DNA from: Duganella guangzhouensis
GTDB taxonomy: Bacteria > Pseudomonadota > Gammaproteobacteria > Burkholderiales > Burkholderiaceae_D
DNA: 64,000 bases
Direction of reading: 5' to 3'
NCBI RefSeq assembly: GCF_009674535.1
Contig: NZ_WKJK01000008.1
Coordinates: 1-64,000 of the forward strand
In this document: positions 26,344-33,927 of the stretch, piece after piece
Layout: each line of letters begins with the position of its first letter
How positions within the stretch are numbered: the first letter of the stretch is position 1
Notes under the pieces: model-generated
The model's input: only the letters and a program-made list of their open reading frames with translations
What the model was told of the DNA's origin: nothing
Database searches by the model: none
Made by a program: the position numbers and the translations under genes

Positions 26344-28071
26344 ATGCAAACCCATATCGAAACCGTCGACGTGCTGGTGATCGGCGGCGGCACCGCCGGC
26401 CCGATGGCCGCCGCCAAAGCCAAGGAAGCCAATCCGCAGCTGCGCGTGCTGCTGTTGGAGAAAGCCCACGTCAAGCGCAGCGGCGCCATCTCGATGGGGA
26501 TGGATGGCCTCAACAACGCCATCGTGCCCGGCTTCGCCACGCCCGAGCAGTACGTCAAGGAGATCACCACCGCCAACGACGGCATCGTCAACCAGAAGAC
26601 AGTGATGGCCTACGCCGAAAACAGCTACGCCATGATCGAAGAGCTGGACCGCTGGGGCGTCAAGTTCGAGAAGGACGAAACCGGCGACTACGCGATGCGC
26701 AAGGTGCACCACATGGGCACCTATGTGTTGCCAATGCCCGAGGGGCACGACATCAAAAAGGTGCTGTATCGCCGCCTGAAACGCCAGCGCGTCGAGATCA
26801 CCAACCGGCTGGTGGCGACCCGGTTGCTGCTGGCGGAAGATGGCAGCATCGCCGGCGCCATGGCTTTCGACTGCCGCACGGCCGACTTCCACGTCATCCG
26901 CGCCAAAAGCGTGGTGCTGGCCACCGGCGCCGCCGGCCGTCTCGGCCTGCCAGCTTCCGGCTACCTGTTCGGTACCTACGAAAACCCGACCAACGCCGGT
27001 GACGGCTACAGCATGGCCTACCACGCCGGCGCCGAACTGTCGGGTATCGAATGCTTCCAGATCAACCCACTGATCAAGGACTACAACGGCCCGGCGTGCG
27101 CCTACGTCACCGGCCCGTTCGGCGGCTTCACCACCAATAACAAGGGCGAGCGCTTCATCGAATGCGACTACTGGAGCGGCCAGATGATGCAGGAGTTTTA
27201 CAACGAACTCCAGGGCGGCAACGGCCCGGTATTCCTCAAGCTGGACCACCTGGCCGAGGAAACCATCAGCACCATCGAAACCATTTTGCACACCAACGAG
27301 CGTCCGAGCCGCGGCCGTTTCCACGCCGGTCGCGGTACCGACTACCGCCAGCAGATGGTGGAGATGCACATCTCTGAAATCGGCTTGTGCAGCGGTCACT
27401 CGGCGTCCGGCGTATGGGTCAACGAGCGCGCCGAAACCACGGTGCCCGGCCTGTACGCCGCCGGCGACCTGGCCTGCGTGCCGCACAACTACATGCTGGG
27501 CGCCTTCGTCTACGGCAAACTGGCCGGCGAGGCGGCGGCCGAGCGCTGCGCCGCCATCGAACTGCCGGCGCTGGATGAAGCCCAGGTCGAGACCGAGCGC
27601 GCGCGCGTGTGGGCGCCGCTGGACCGGCCGGATGGCTTGCCGCCGTCACAGGTGGAATACAAGCTGCGGCGCATGGTCAACGACTATCTGCAACCGCCCA
27701 AGGTTACGCGCAAGATGGAGATCGGCCTGACCCGCTTTGAAGCGATCCGCGCCGACCTGGATCGGCTGTCGGCCCGCAATCCGCATGAGCTGATGCGGGC
27801 GCTGGAAGTTCACGCCATCCGCGATTGTGCCGAGATGGCGGCGCGCGCCTCGCTGTATCGCACCGAGAGCCGCTGGGGCTTGTATCACAACCGCGTCGAT
27901 CATCCGGACCGCAACGACGCCGACTGGCTGTGCCACGTGCAGGTAAAGAAAATCAACGGCGCCATGCAGTGCTTCAAGCGCCCGCTGGAACCCTACATCA
28001 TCGCCCTCGAGGAAGAGGAAAAACAAGCTTACCAACGCCTGCGCATCGTCGCGCCGGCACTGGCAGCATAA
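26344..28071 (+). CDS. AprA-like FAD-binding oxidoreductase (fumarate reductase/APS reductase alpha type)
   Basis: A 575-residue flavoprotein. A Rossmann FAD site (VDVLVIGGGTAGPMAAAKAK) opens it, and a second FAD strand reads GLYAAGDLACVPHNYMLGAF. A substrate-capping region lies between, and a helical C-terminal domain (about 450-575) resembles the succinate dehydrogenase/APS reductase alpha fold. GGAGCC precedes the ATG. Ten bases on is a two-cluster ferredoxin, so the two probably form an alpha-beta redox pair like AprAB. The substrate is unknown; databases usually name such proteins only fumarate reductase/succinate dehydrogenase flavoprotein. Confidence 0.88.
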   Translation: MQTHIETVDVLVIGGGTAGPMAAAKAKEANPQLRVLLLEKAHVKRSGAISMGMDGLNNAIVPGFATPEQYVKEITTANDGIVNQKTVMAYAENSYAMIEELDRWGVKFEKDETGDYAMRKVHHMGTYVLPMPEGHDIKKVLYRRLKRQRVEITNRLVATRLLLAEDGSIAGAMAFDCRTADFHVIRAKSVVLATGAAGRLGLPASGYLFGTYENPTNAGDGYSMAYHAGAELSGIECFQINPLIKDYNGPACAYVTGPFGGFTTNNKGERFIECDYWSGQMMQEFYNELQGGNGPVFLKLDHLAEETISTIETILHTNERPSRGRFHAGRGTDYRQQMVEMHISEIGLCSGHSASGVWVNERAETTVPGLYAAGDLACVPHNYMLGAFVYGKLAGEAAAERCAAIELPALDEAQVETERARVWAPLDRPDGLPPSQVEYKLRRMVNDYLQPPKVTRKMEIGLTRFEAIRADLDRLSARNPHELMRALEVHAIRDCAEMAARASLYRTESRWGLYHNRVDHPDRNDADWLCHVQVKKINGAMQCFKRPLEPYIIALEEEEKQAYQRLRIVAPALAA

Positions 28072-28081
28072 GGAGAACATC

Positions 28082-28315
28082 ATGCCCATCGCCCTGACAC
28101 CCAGCAGCGTGCCGGTGCGCGTCAACGACGCGCTGTGCATCGCCGACAAAGGCTGCACCGTGTGCGTTGACGTCTGCCCGCTCGACGTGCTGGCCATCGA
28201 TTTCAGCAAAGGCAAAGCCTATATGAAGTTTGACGAATGCTGGTACTGCATGCCCTGCGAAAAAGACTGCCCGACCGGCGCGGTAACGGTCGACATCCCT
28301 TATTTACTAAGATGA
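28082..28315 (+). CDS. Two-cluster [4Fe-4S] ferredoxin, AprB-like
   Basis: A 77-residue protein with eight cysteines in two groups: C19, C25, C28, C32 (CIADKGCTVCVDVCP) and C53, C56, C59, C63 (CWYCMPCEKDCP). These should bind two [4Fe-4S] clusters. The five-residue gap between the first two cysteines of group one, instead of two, resembles APS reductase beta subunits. It should carry electrons for the flavoprotein encoded just upstream. AAGGAG precedes the ATG. Confidence 0.93.
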   Translation: MPIALTPSSVPVRVNDALCIADKGCTVCVDVCPLDVLAIDFSKGKAYMKFDECWYCMPCEKDCPTGAVTVDIPYLLR

Positions 28316-28328
28316 CTGGAGAAGCACC

Positions 28329-29747
28329 ATGACTTTGCACCAGAAACTGATTGCCCTGCTGGCCGCCACCCTGACTTTGAGCGCGGCCCACGCCGAAACC
28401 ATCCGCGTCGCCATCGGCACGCAGGACACCACCATCAACTGCGCCACCGGCGGCCTGCTGATCCGCGAACTGAAGCTGCTGGAAAAATACCTGCCGCACG
28501 ACGGCAAGTACAAGGACGTCCAGTACGACATCCAGTGGAAGAACTTCACCTCCGGCGCGCCGCTGACCAATGAAATGGTAGCCGGCAAACTGGATATCGG
28601 CTCCATGGCCGACTTCCCCGGCTCCTTCAACGGCGCCGCCTTCGCCAAGGCCGGGAAGAAAAGCCTGTTCATCAGCGTCTTGTCCGGCAGCGTGCAAGGC
28701 AGCGGTAACGGCATCGTGGTGCCGAAGTCGTCGCCGGTGCAGTCGCTGTCCGAGTTGAAGGGCAAGACCATCTCGGTGCCATTCGCCTCCACCGCGCACG
28801 GCATGCTGCTGCGCGCCATCAAGGCCCAGGGCTGGGAGCTGGACAAGGACATCACCGTGGTGACGCAAGCGCCGGAAGTCGCCGGCTCCGCGCTGCAGTC
28901 CAACAAGATCGACGCGCACGCCGACTTCGTGCCGTTCGCGGAACTGTTCCCGCATCGCGGCTTCGCCCGCAAGATCTTCGACGGCTCGCAGGCGCAGGCG
29001 CCAACGCTGCACGGCAGCCTGGTGGACGCCGACTACGCGAAAAAATATCCGGAGATCGTCACCGCCTTCCTGCGCGCCGCCATCGAAGCTGACCGCATCA
29101 TCGCCGCCGAGCCGGAAAAATACAGTGAGCTGATCGCCAAGGTGACCGGCATCGAGGCCGAAGTCGATTATCTGTTCCATGGCCCGCTCGGCCTGCAGAC
29201 GCGCGACTTCACCTGGAAGCCGGAATACCGTCAGGCTGTCAAGACCTCGATTGAAACGCTGCGCCTGATGAAGCGCACCGACCAGGATCTGGACGTCAAC
29301 AGCTTCATCGACGACAGCTACATCCGCGCCGCCTTCAAACAGGCCAACCTGGATTACGACGCCGCGCTGAAGAACTATGCGCGCCGCCCGCTGGTCGCCA
29401 AGGACGCCGCCACCGGCAAACCGATCACCGACTTCTCGCGCCTGACGCAGGTGTGGGTGGACGGCGAGCCGCTGGTGCGTCACTACGCCAACGTGGAATC
29501 GGCCTTCGCCGCCGTGCGCAAGCTGGAAAAGGACGGCAAGAAGATCCGCGTGGTGTATGCGCATGACCGCAACAGCGGCCTGAAACTGTTCGCCTACGAT
29601 GCCTGGTTCGTCACCGCTAAAAACGAGACCAGCGCCTTCCTGTCCAAGTCCTCCGCCGACGCCTGGGCCAAGCAGCATGGCGGCACCGTCGCCAGCTACG
29701 CGGCCGTGCTGGATGCCGCCGGCGACCGTAAGCTGGCCAGCCAATAA
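28329..29747 (+). CDS. ABC substrate-binding protein (nitrate/taurine type) with C-terminal NosL-like domain
   Basis: A 472-residue exported protein with signal peptide LIALLAATLTLSAAHA. Residues 23-365 are a type-II binding fold of the SsuA/TauA/NrtA group (IRVAIGTQDTTINCATGGLL, IGSMADFPGSFNGAA, TISVPFASTAHGMLLRAIKA, ITVVTQAPEVAGSAL). The last 100 residues do not belong to that fold. They read IRVVYAHDRNSGLKLFAYDA, then WFVTAKNETSAFLSKSSADA, then HGGTVASY, resembling the C-terminal half of NosL-type metal chaperones. Most relatives are about 330-350 residues. It works with the permease and ATPase that follow; the ligand is unknown. Confidence 0.85.
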   Translation: MTLHQKLIALLAATLTLSAAHAETIRVAIGTQDTTINCATGGLLIRELKLLEKYLPHDGKYKDVQYDIQWKNFTSGAPLTNEMVAGKLDIGSMADFPGSFNGAAFAKAGKKSLFISVLSGSVQGSGNGIVVPKSSPVQSLSELKGKTISVPFASTAHGMLLRAIKAQGWELDKDITVVTQAPEVAGSALQSNKIDAHADFVPFAELFPHRGFARKIFDGSQAQAPTLHGSLVDADYAKKYPEIVTAFLRAAIEADRIIAAEPEKYSELIAKVTGIEAEVDYLFHGPLGLQTRDFTWKPEYRQAVKTSIETLRLMKRTDQDLDVNSFIDDSYIRAAFKQANLDYDAALKNYARRPLVAKDAATGKPITDFSRLTQVWVDGEPLVRHYANVESAFAAVRKLEKDGKKIRVVYAHDRNSGLKLFAYDAWFVTAKNETSAFLSKSSADAWAKQHGGTVASYAAVLDAAGDRKLASQ

Positions 29748-29759
29748 GGATAGCCGCCC

Positions 29760-30569
29760 ATGAGCGCAACCACCATCCATCGCGCAGCCAGCCGCAACGC
29801 GCTGCGCTGGGGCCTGCGTCTGGCTTCGCTGGCGGCCTGTCTGCTGGCCTGGCAGTGGGCGGCAGGCCACCACCTGAATCTCGGCCTGCTGACGTTCCAG
29901 AACGTGCCGCCGCCGGTGGAAGTGGCCCAGGCCGCATGGGAGTTGCTGCACTCACCGCAGTTGCTGGGCCACCTGCGGGCCAGCCTGTGGCGCGTGTTCA
30001 GCGGCTTCGCGGTGGCGGCGCTGGTCGGCATCGTGCTCGGGCTGACCATCGGCCGCTGGCAACGCTGGCAGGACGTGCTGATGCCGCCACTGGAAATGCT
30101 GCGCCCCATACCGGCCGTGGCCTGGATTCCGCTGGCGATCCTGATGTTTCCCTCGTCCGAAATGTCGATGATCTTCATCACCTTCACCGGCGCGCTGTTT
30201 CCCATCCTGCTCAACACCATCCACGGTGTGGAGCAGATCGACCCGCGTCTTATCGCCTCCGCGCGCAGCCTGGGTGGCGGCGCGTGGGCCATTTTTGTCG
30301 AAGTGGTGCTGCCCGGCGCCGCACCCAGCATCGTCACCGGCCTGTCGATCGGCATGGGCACGGCGTGGTTTTGCCTGGTGACGGCCGAAATGATCTCCGG
30401 CCAGTTCGGCATCGGCTATTACACCTGGGCCTCGTACACCATTCAGAACTACGCCGATATCGTGGTCGGCATGCTGGTGATCGGCGCGCTGGGCATGGGC
30501 AGCAGCGTGCTGGTGAAACGCGCCGGCCACGCGCTGATGCCGTGGCATCAACAGGAGGGCAAGGCATGA
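29760..30569 (+). CDS. ABC transporter permease (SsuC/TauC/NrtB type)
   Basis: A 269-residue inner-membrane permease with about six helices (LASLAACLLAWQWAAGHHLN, FAVAALVGIVLGLTIGRW, IPLAILMFPSSEMSMIFITF). The cytoplasmic EAA loop is visible as LIASARSLGGGAWAIFVEVV followed by LPGA. It forms the pore for the importer with the adjacent binding protein and ATPase. Twelve bases separate it from the binding protein, and its stop overlaps the ATPase start by four bases (ATGA). Confidence 0.93.
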   Translation: MSATTIHRAASRNALRWGLRLASLAACLLAWQWAAGHHLNLGLLTFQNVPPPVEVAQAAWELLHSPQLLGHLRASLWRVFSGFAVAALVGIVLGLTIGRWQRWQDVLMPPLEMLRPIPAVAWIPLAILMFPSSEMSMIFITFTGALFPILLNTIHGVEQIDPRLIASARSLGGGAWAIFVEVVLPGAAPSIVTGLSIGMGTAWFCLVTAEMISGQFGIGYYTWASYTIQNYADIVVGMLVIGALGMGSSVLVKRAGHALMPWHQQEGKA

Positions 30570-31405
30570 GAGACGTGAACCAGGCATTGGGCCGCATCGA
30601 TATCGGGCAGCTGTCGCTACGTGTCGGCCACGGCGAGCAGGCATTCGAGGCGGTGCAAGATGTTTCGCTGAACGTGGCGCCGGGCGAATTCGTCTGCCTG
30701 ATCGGTCCATCGGGCTGCGGCAAATCGACGCTGCTGGGCGCACTGGCCGGCCATCTGCAACCGAGCAAGGGCAGCATCGCGGTCGATGGCGTGGCGGTGA
30801 AGGGGCCACATGCGGAGCGCGGGCTGGTGTTCCAGCATCACACGCTGTTCCCGTGGCGGCGTGTGATCGACAACGTGGCGTTCGGCCTGAAGATGCAGGG
30901 CGTTCCGCGTGCCGAGCGTCATCGCCGCGCGCTGGAGCTACTGACCATGGTCGGCCTGCGCGATTTCGCCCAACACTATCCGGCGCAGCTGTCGGGTGGC
31001 ATGAAGCAGCGGGTGGAAATCGCCCGCGTGCTGATCAACCATCCGCGCGTGATTTTGATGGACGAACCGTTTGGCGCACTCGATGCGCAAACGCGGTTGA
31101 TGATGCAGCAGTTGCTGTTGCAGCTATGGGCGAGTATCCGCACCACCATCGTCTTCATCACGCACGACATCGACGAGGCGCTGTTCCTGGCCGACCGCAT
31201 TCTGGTCATGAGCCCACGGCCTGGCCGCATCATCGAAGAAATCGCGGTCGACTTTGCGCGGCCGCGCGACGCCTCGCTGGTCACGTCCGAACATTTCACG
31301 CGGCTGAAGCGACGCTGCCTGCAACTGCTGCAGCCGCACGGCGCCGAGCTGCCGCTGGAGCGCCTGTCCCCACTAGGCGCGTCCAACCTGCAATTTGCGA
31401 TTTAA
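30566..31405 (+). CDS. ABC transporter ATP-binding protein (SsuB/TauB type)
   Basis: A 279-residue ATPase from the ATG at 30566, which overlaps the permease stop; the longer open frame upstream is a shadow of the permease. Walker A (GPSGCGKST, residues 47-55), Q-loop (FQHHTLFPWRRV), signature (LSGGMKQR, 142-149), Walker B (VILMDEP, 162-168) and the H-loop (FITHDIDEA) are all intact. It energises the nitrate/sulfonate-type importer. Seven bases separate it from the HEAT-repeat gene. Confidence 0.95.
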   Translation: MRDVNQALGRIDIGQLSLRVGHGEQAFEAVQDVSLNVAPGEFVCLIGPSGCGKSTLLGALAGHLQPSKGSIAVDGVAVKGPHAERGLVFQHHTLFPWRRVIDNVAFGLKMQGVPRAERHRRALELLTMVGLRDFAQHYPAQLSGGMKQRVEIARVLINHPRVILMDEPFGALDAQTRLMMQQLLLQLWASIRTTIVFITHDIDEALFLADRILVMSPRPGRIIEEIAVDFARPRDASLVTSEHFTRLKRRCLQLLQPHGAELPLERLSPLGASNLQFAI

Positions 31406-31412
31406 GGAAAAC

Positions 31413-32402
31413 ATGAACACGATTTTTGACGAAGACGCCGAGCTCGCGCAGTACCGCGAACGCCTGCACCACCCGGACAGCGCGGTGCGCCGCATCGCCG
31501 TGCTGGAACTGGCCGATCTGGACGGCGACGAACACGCGCCACTATTCATCGAAGCGCTGCGCGACAGCGATGCCAGCGTCCGCGCCGAAGCCGCGCGCGC
31601 GCTGGAAGCATTTGAAAGCGTGGACAGCGTGGCCGGCCTGGTGCCGCTGCTGTCCGACGCCGACGAAGAAGTCCGCGCCGCAGCCGCGCAAACACTGAGT
31701 GAATTGAAGCACCCCGCTTCGGCGGCGGTGCTGCTGCCGCATGCCGCGCATCCGCACGCTTTCGTGCGCGTCGCCGTGCTGCGTGCCGTGCGCGAACTGC
31801 GCGCCGCCGGCAGCTATGCCCCAGCCCTGGCCGCGCTCAACGACACCGACGCCGCCGTACGCCGCGAAGCCGTCACCGTCCTGGGTTACCTGAAGCAGCC
31901 AGCCGCCCTGCCCGCGCTGACACAACTGGTCAGCCAGGACGCCGACGCCGAAGTGCGCCGCGCCGCCACCGGTGCGGTGGGCTATGCCGGCATCGACGAC
32001 GCAGTGCCAGTCCTTTCCGCGCTGCTCGACGGCCTGCGCGACAGCACCTGGCAAGTGCGCGAAGAAGCCGCCACCACACTGGGCAAACTGGCGTTGCCGC
32101 CAGCCGGCGCGTCACAAGCCGGCAACGCCCTGATCGCCGCGCTGGAAGACGCTTATTGGCAGGTCCGCCTGCGCGCCGCCCGCAGCCTGGGACGGCTGCG
32201 CCACGCCGCCGCGCGCGAAGCGTTGGTGCAAACATTGGCCCACACCATCAGCAACCTGCGCAAGGAAGCCGCACTGGCGCTGGGTGAACTGGGCGACGCC
32301 GCCGCCGTACCGGCGCTGAGCGTGGCCGCCGAAGACTCCGACCCCGAAGTCCGCAAAGCCGCGCGCCTGGCACTGGCACAGATACAGGCAGCCACACGAT
32401 GA
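31413..32402 (+). CDS. HEAT-repeat (PBS lyase-like) protein
   Basis: A 329-residue all-helical protein from ATG 31413 (AAGGAAA upstream), built of about nine units of 31 residues. Typical units are HPDSAVRRIAVLELADLDGD, DSDASVRAEAARALEAF and DADEEVRAAAAQTLSEL. Such repeats make a scaffold; relatives attach cofactors to proteins (phycobilin lyases) or help load enzymes. In this operon it may help mature or assemble the flavoprotein-ferredoxin pair (inference). It overlaps the next start by four bases. Confidence 0.92.
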   Translation: MNTIFDEDAELAQYRERLHHPDSAVRRIAVLELADLDGDEHAPLFIEALRDSDASVRAEAARALEAFESVDSVAGLVPLLSDADEEVRAAAAQTLSELKHPASAAVLLPHAAHPHAFVRVAVLRAVRELRAAGSYAPALAALNDTDAAVRREAVTVLGYLKQPAALPALTQLVSQDADAEVRRAATGAVGYAGIDDAVPVLSALLDGLRDSTWQVREEAATTLGKLALPPAGASQAGNALIAALEDAYWQVRLRAARSLGRLRHAAAREALVQTLAHTISNLRKEAALALGELGDAAAVPALSVAAEDSDPEVRKAARLALAQIQAATR

Positions 32403-32785
32403 ACAGCCCACAGCAGATCACCAACAACCGCCAGCAGCGCGTGCTGGACATCATCTGGGACGACGGCAGCACCCAGCAACTACCGCACGCCACCCTGCGC
32501 GCGCAATGCAAATGCACCGTCTGCCAATCGCAACGCCTGCTGGCCGGCACCGATGCCGATGCCGACGTCCCGCCGCCGCCCGCGCCCGCAGCCGACATCC
32601 GCATCGAAGAAATCCACCCAGTCGGCGCCTACGGCATGCAACTGATCTTCAGCGACGGCCACGAACGCGGCATCTACCCCTGGCCCTATCTGCGCTCCTT
32701 GGAAATGAACGCAAGCGAATCAGCTATTGACTCCAATCCTCCAACTGCAGTCCAGCGGAAAAAAAGCCAAATGCTGCATCGCTAG
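32399..32785 (+). CDS. DUF971 (GBBH-like N-terminal) protein with an odd C-terminal tail
   Basis: A 128-residue protein. VLDIIWDDGSTQQLPHATLR, then AQCKCTVCQS, IEEIHPVGAYGMQLIFSDGH and ERGIYPWPYLRSL form the whole DUF971 domain, which in other proteins precedes gamma-butyrobetaine hydroxylase or is linked to iron-sulphur maturation. The cysteines in CKCTVC could bind metal. The last 25 residues (from MNASES) are not part of the domain and are antisense to the decayed vapC, so the original stop was probably lost when that module arrived or decayed. Confidence 0.85.
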   Translation: MNSPQQITNNRQQRVLDIIWDDGSTQQLPHATLRAQCKCTVCQSQRLLAGTDADADVPPPPAPAADIRIEEIHPVGAYGMQLIFSDGHERGIYPWPYLRSLEMNASESAIDSNPPTAVQRKKSQMLHR

Positions 32786-32993
32786 TCACGAGGGTCGCGC
32801 CGATTGTTTTCGCATGAGCGGCGATCAATAGATCCATCGGTGCCAACGGAGCTCCCGCAGCCTCGCGCATGACACGCATCGCTGCATAAACAGGAACCAG
32901 TTTGCTACCCCAAGGCAGCACTATTACCTGCAATAGAAAATTCTCCACCCGTGCAGCCAATTTCACTGGATTTCCGCGCTTGGCTACTCCGTA
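32724..32993 (-). pseudogene. Truncated vapC toxin (PIN domain) remnant
   Basis: Read leftward from 32993, YGVAKRGNPVKLAARVENFL, then LPWGSKLVPVYAAM, then LAPMDLLIAAHAKTIGATLV and TSDAAF match the last two thirds of VapC PIN toxins, which keep this LEYGVAKS...PLDxLIAAHA...LVTxD order. The first 40 or so residues, with the DTN aspartate and first glutamate of the nuclease site, are missing. The DRDLFDD just before the junction looks like the end of vapB. The open frame runs on to 33098 but that part overlaps vapB. It should be inactive. Confidence 0.78.
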
Positions 32994-33241
32994 ATCGTCA
33001 AAAAGGTCGCGGTCTGCTCGCCCTGGTTTCGGTCCGCTGGAGACATGAAATCCGCTGGCACAATCTCCCTGACGTCTTCCTTGAAGAACTCTTCCCATGA
33101 CATGGGGCGCCGCGACAAAATGACATCTCCGCTAAACGTATCGTACCGAACATAGATGTCATTTCCTTTGAGCATCATCCCCTCCGGCAAATGAACCAAC
33201 TGCCTGGAGCCATCGAAATATAACTGAGCCTTTTCGTACAT
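32984..33241 (-). CDS. VapB-like antitoxin (partner of a deleted toxin)
   Basis: An 85-residue protein starting MYEKAQLYFDGSRQLVHLPE, a VapB/AbrB-type strand-swapped DNA-binding domain (gene product, ligand, x-x-V-x-LP pattern), then VILSRRPMSWEEFFKEDVRE. The ending TATFLTITE looks frameshifted: one base to the side reads DRDLFDD, the usual kind of VapB C-terminus. The toxin gene after it has lost its 5' part. The DNA-binding domain may still work as a solitary repressor. Confidence 0.75.
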   Translation of the reverse strand: MYEKAQLYFDGSRQLVHLPEGMMLKGNDIYVRYDTFSGDVILSRRPMSWEEFFKEDVREIVPADFMSPADRNQGEQTATFLTITE

Positions 33242-33292
33242 GATGCGCTCCCGAGAAAAAGAGAGCTCTCAATATACGCCCGATGCAGAGTA

Positions 33293-33324
33293 GATCAAAC
33301 CACGTTCACATGCAGAGTTTGATC
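33293..33324. repeat. Inverted repeat between vapB remnant and pqiC
   Basis: GATCAAAC and GTTTGATC form a perfect 8-bp inverted repeat with a 16-base centre, 10 bases past the pqiC stop in its reading direction. ATGCAGAGT also occurs twice, overlapping it. There is no T-run, so it is not a classical terminator; its role is unknown. Confidence 0.5.
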
Positions 33325-33333
33325 CAGGCCAAA

Positions 33334-33927
33334 TCAGCACGCCGGCTTAGCGCCCTGCGCCAGCGCGCGCACGGCTTTGGAAATGTCGGCGCCGATGCGG
33401 GTGATGGCGCGGCGGTGGCCGGCCACCAGCTCGTCATAACCGGCGCTGACGCTTTCCTGCGCCACGCTGCGGCAGGTCAGCACCTGCGTGTCCCCCACTT
33501 TGCGCACACTCCACACCGCATCGATCAGCGCATACTGCCCCGGCGCCGATTCGAAACGCTGCACGTTGGTGCTGATGCGATACACCGTCGCCGCCTCCGG
33601 CGCCGGCGTGCGGAACACGTCCACCGTTCCCAGCTCGCCTGTGATGGCCAGCGACAACGCCTGCTGAACCTCCGCCGCCGGCTGCTGCGACCAGCGCTCC
33701 TGCTCCAGCAAGTCAACGCGCCCGCCGCCCAGTGTCACCACCAGCTGATTGCGTGCCACCTGCTGCGGCACCGTCACCGCCGGCACTTCGATGTAGTATG
33801 CGGCCGGTGCCGGCGCTGCCGCCGCCCCCAGGCCCGTGCTCAAACTGTAAAAATGTTCCGGCGGCGCGCTGGCACATCCCGCCAGAGCCAGGGCCAGCGC
33901 CGCTGCGGCGGCATAGACACGCATCAT
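33334..33927 (-). CDS. pqiC: PqiC-type transport-associated outer-membrane lipoprotein
   Basis: A 197-residue lipoprotein with signal and lipobox ALALALAGCASA (Cys near residue 18). The body fits the PqiC/YmbA (DUF330) family: PPEHFYSLSTG, YYIEVPAVTVPQQVARNQLV, GRVDLLEQERWSQQPAAEVQ and YRISTNVQRFES. PqiC docks the PqiB needle at the outer membrane for lipid transport. Its ATG overlaps the pqiB stop by four bases. Confidence 0.9.
   Translation of the reverse strand: MMRVYAAAAALALALAGCASAPPEHFYSLSTGLGAAAAPAPAAYYIEVPAVTVPQQVARNQLVVTLGGGRVDLLEQERWSQQPAAEVQQALSLAITGELGTVDVFRTPAPEAATVYRISTNVQRFESAPGQYALIDAVWSVRKVGDTQVLTCRSVAQESVSAGYDELVAGHRRAITRIGADISKAVRALAQGAKPAC

Noticed and set aside
29855..30565. 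An N-terminal extension of the ABC ATPase
   Set aside because: It is an out-of-frame reading of the permease gene; the ATPase starts at 30566 with a normal N-terminus.
25589..32785. Calling the operon a taurine/sulfonate or nitrate uptake locus (tau, ssu, nrt)
   Set aside because: No TauD, SsuD/E or nitrate reductase gene is present, and the extra domains and redox proteins do not fit those systems.
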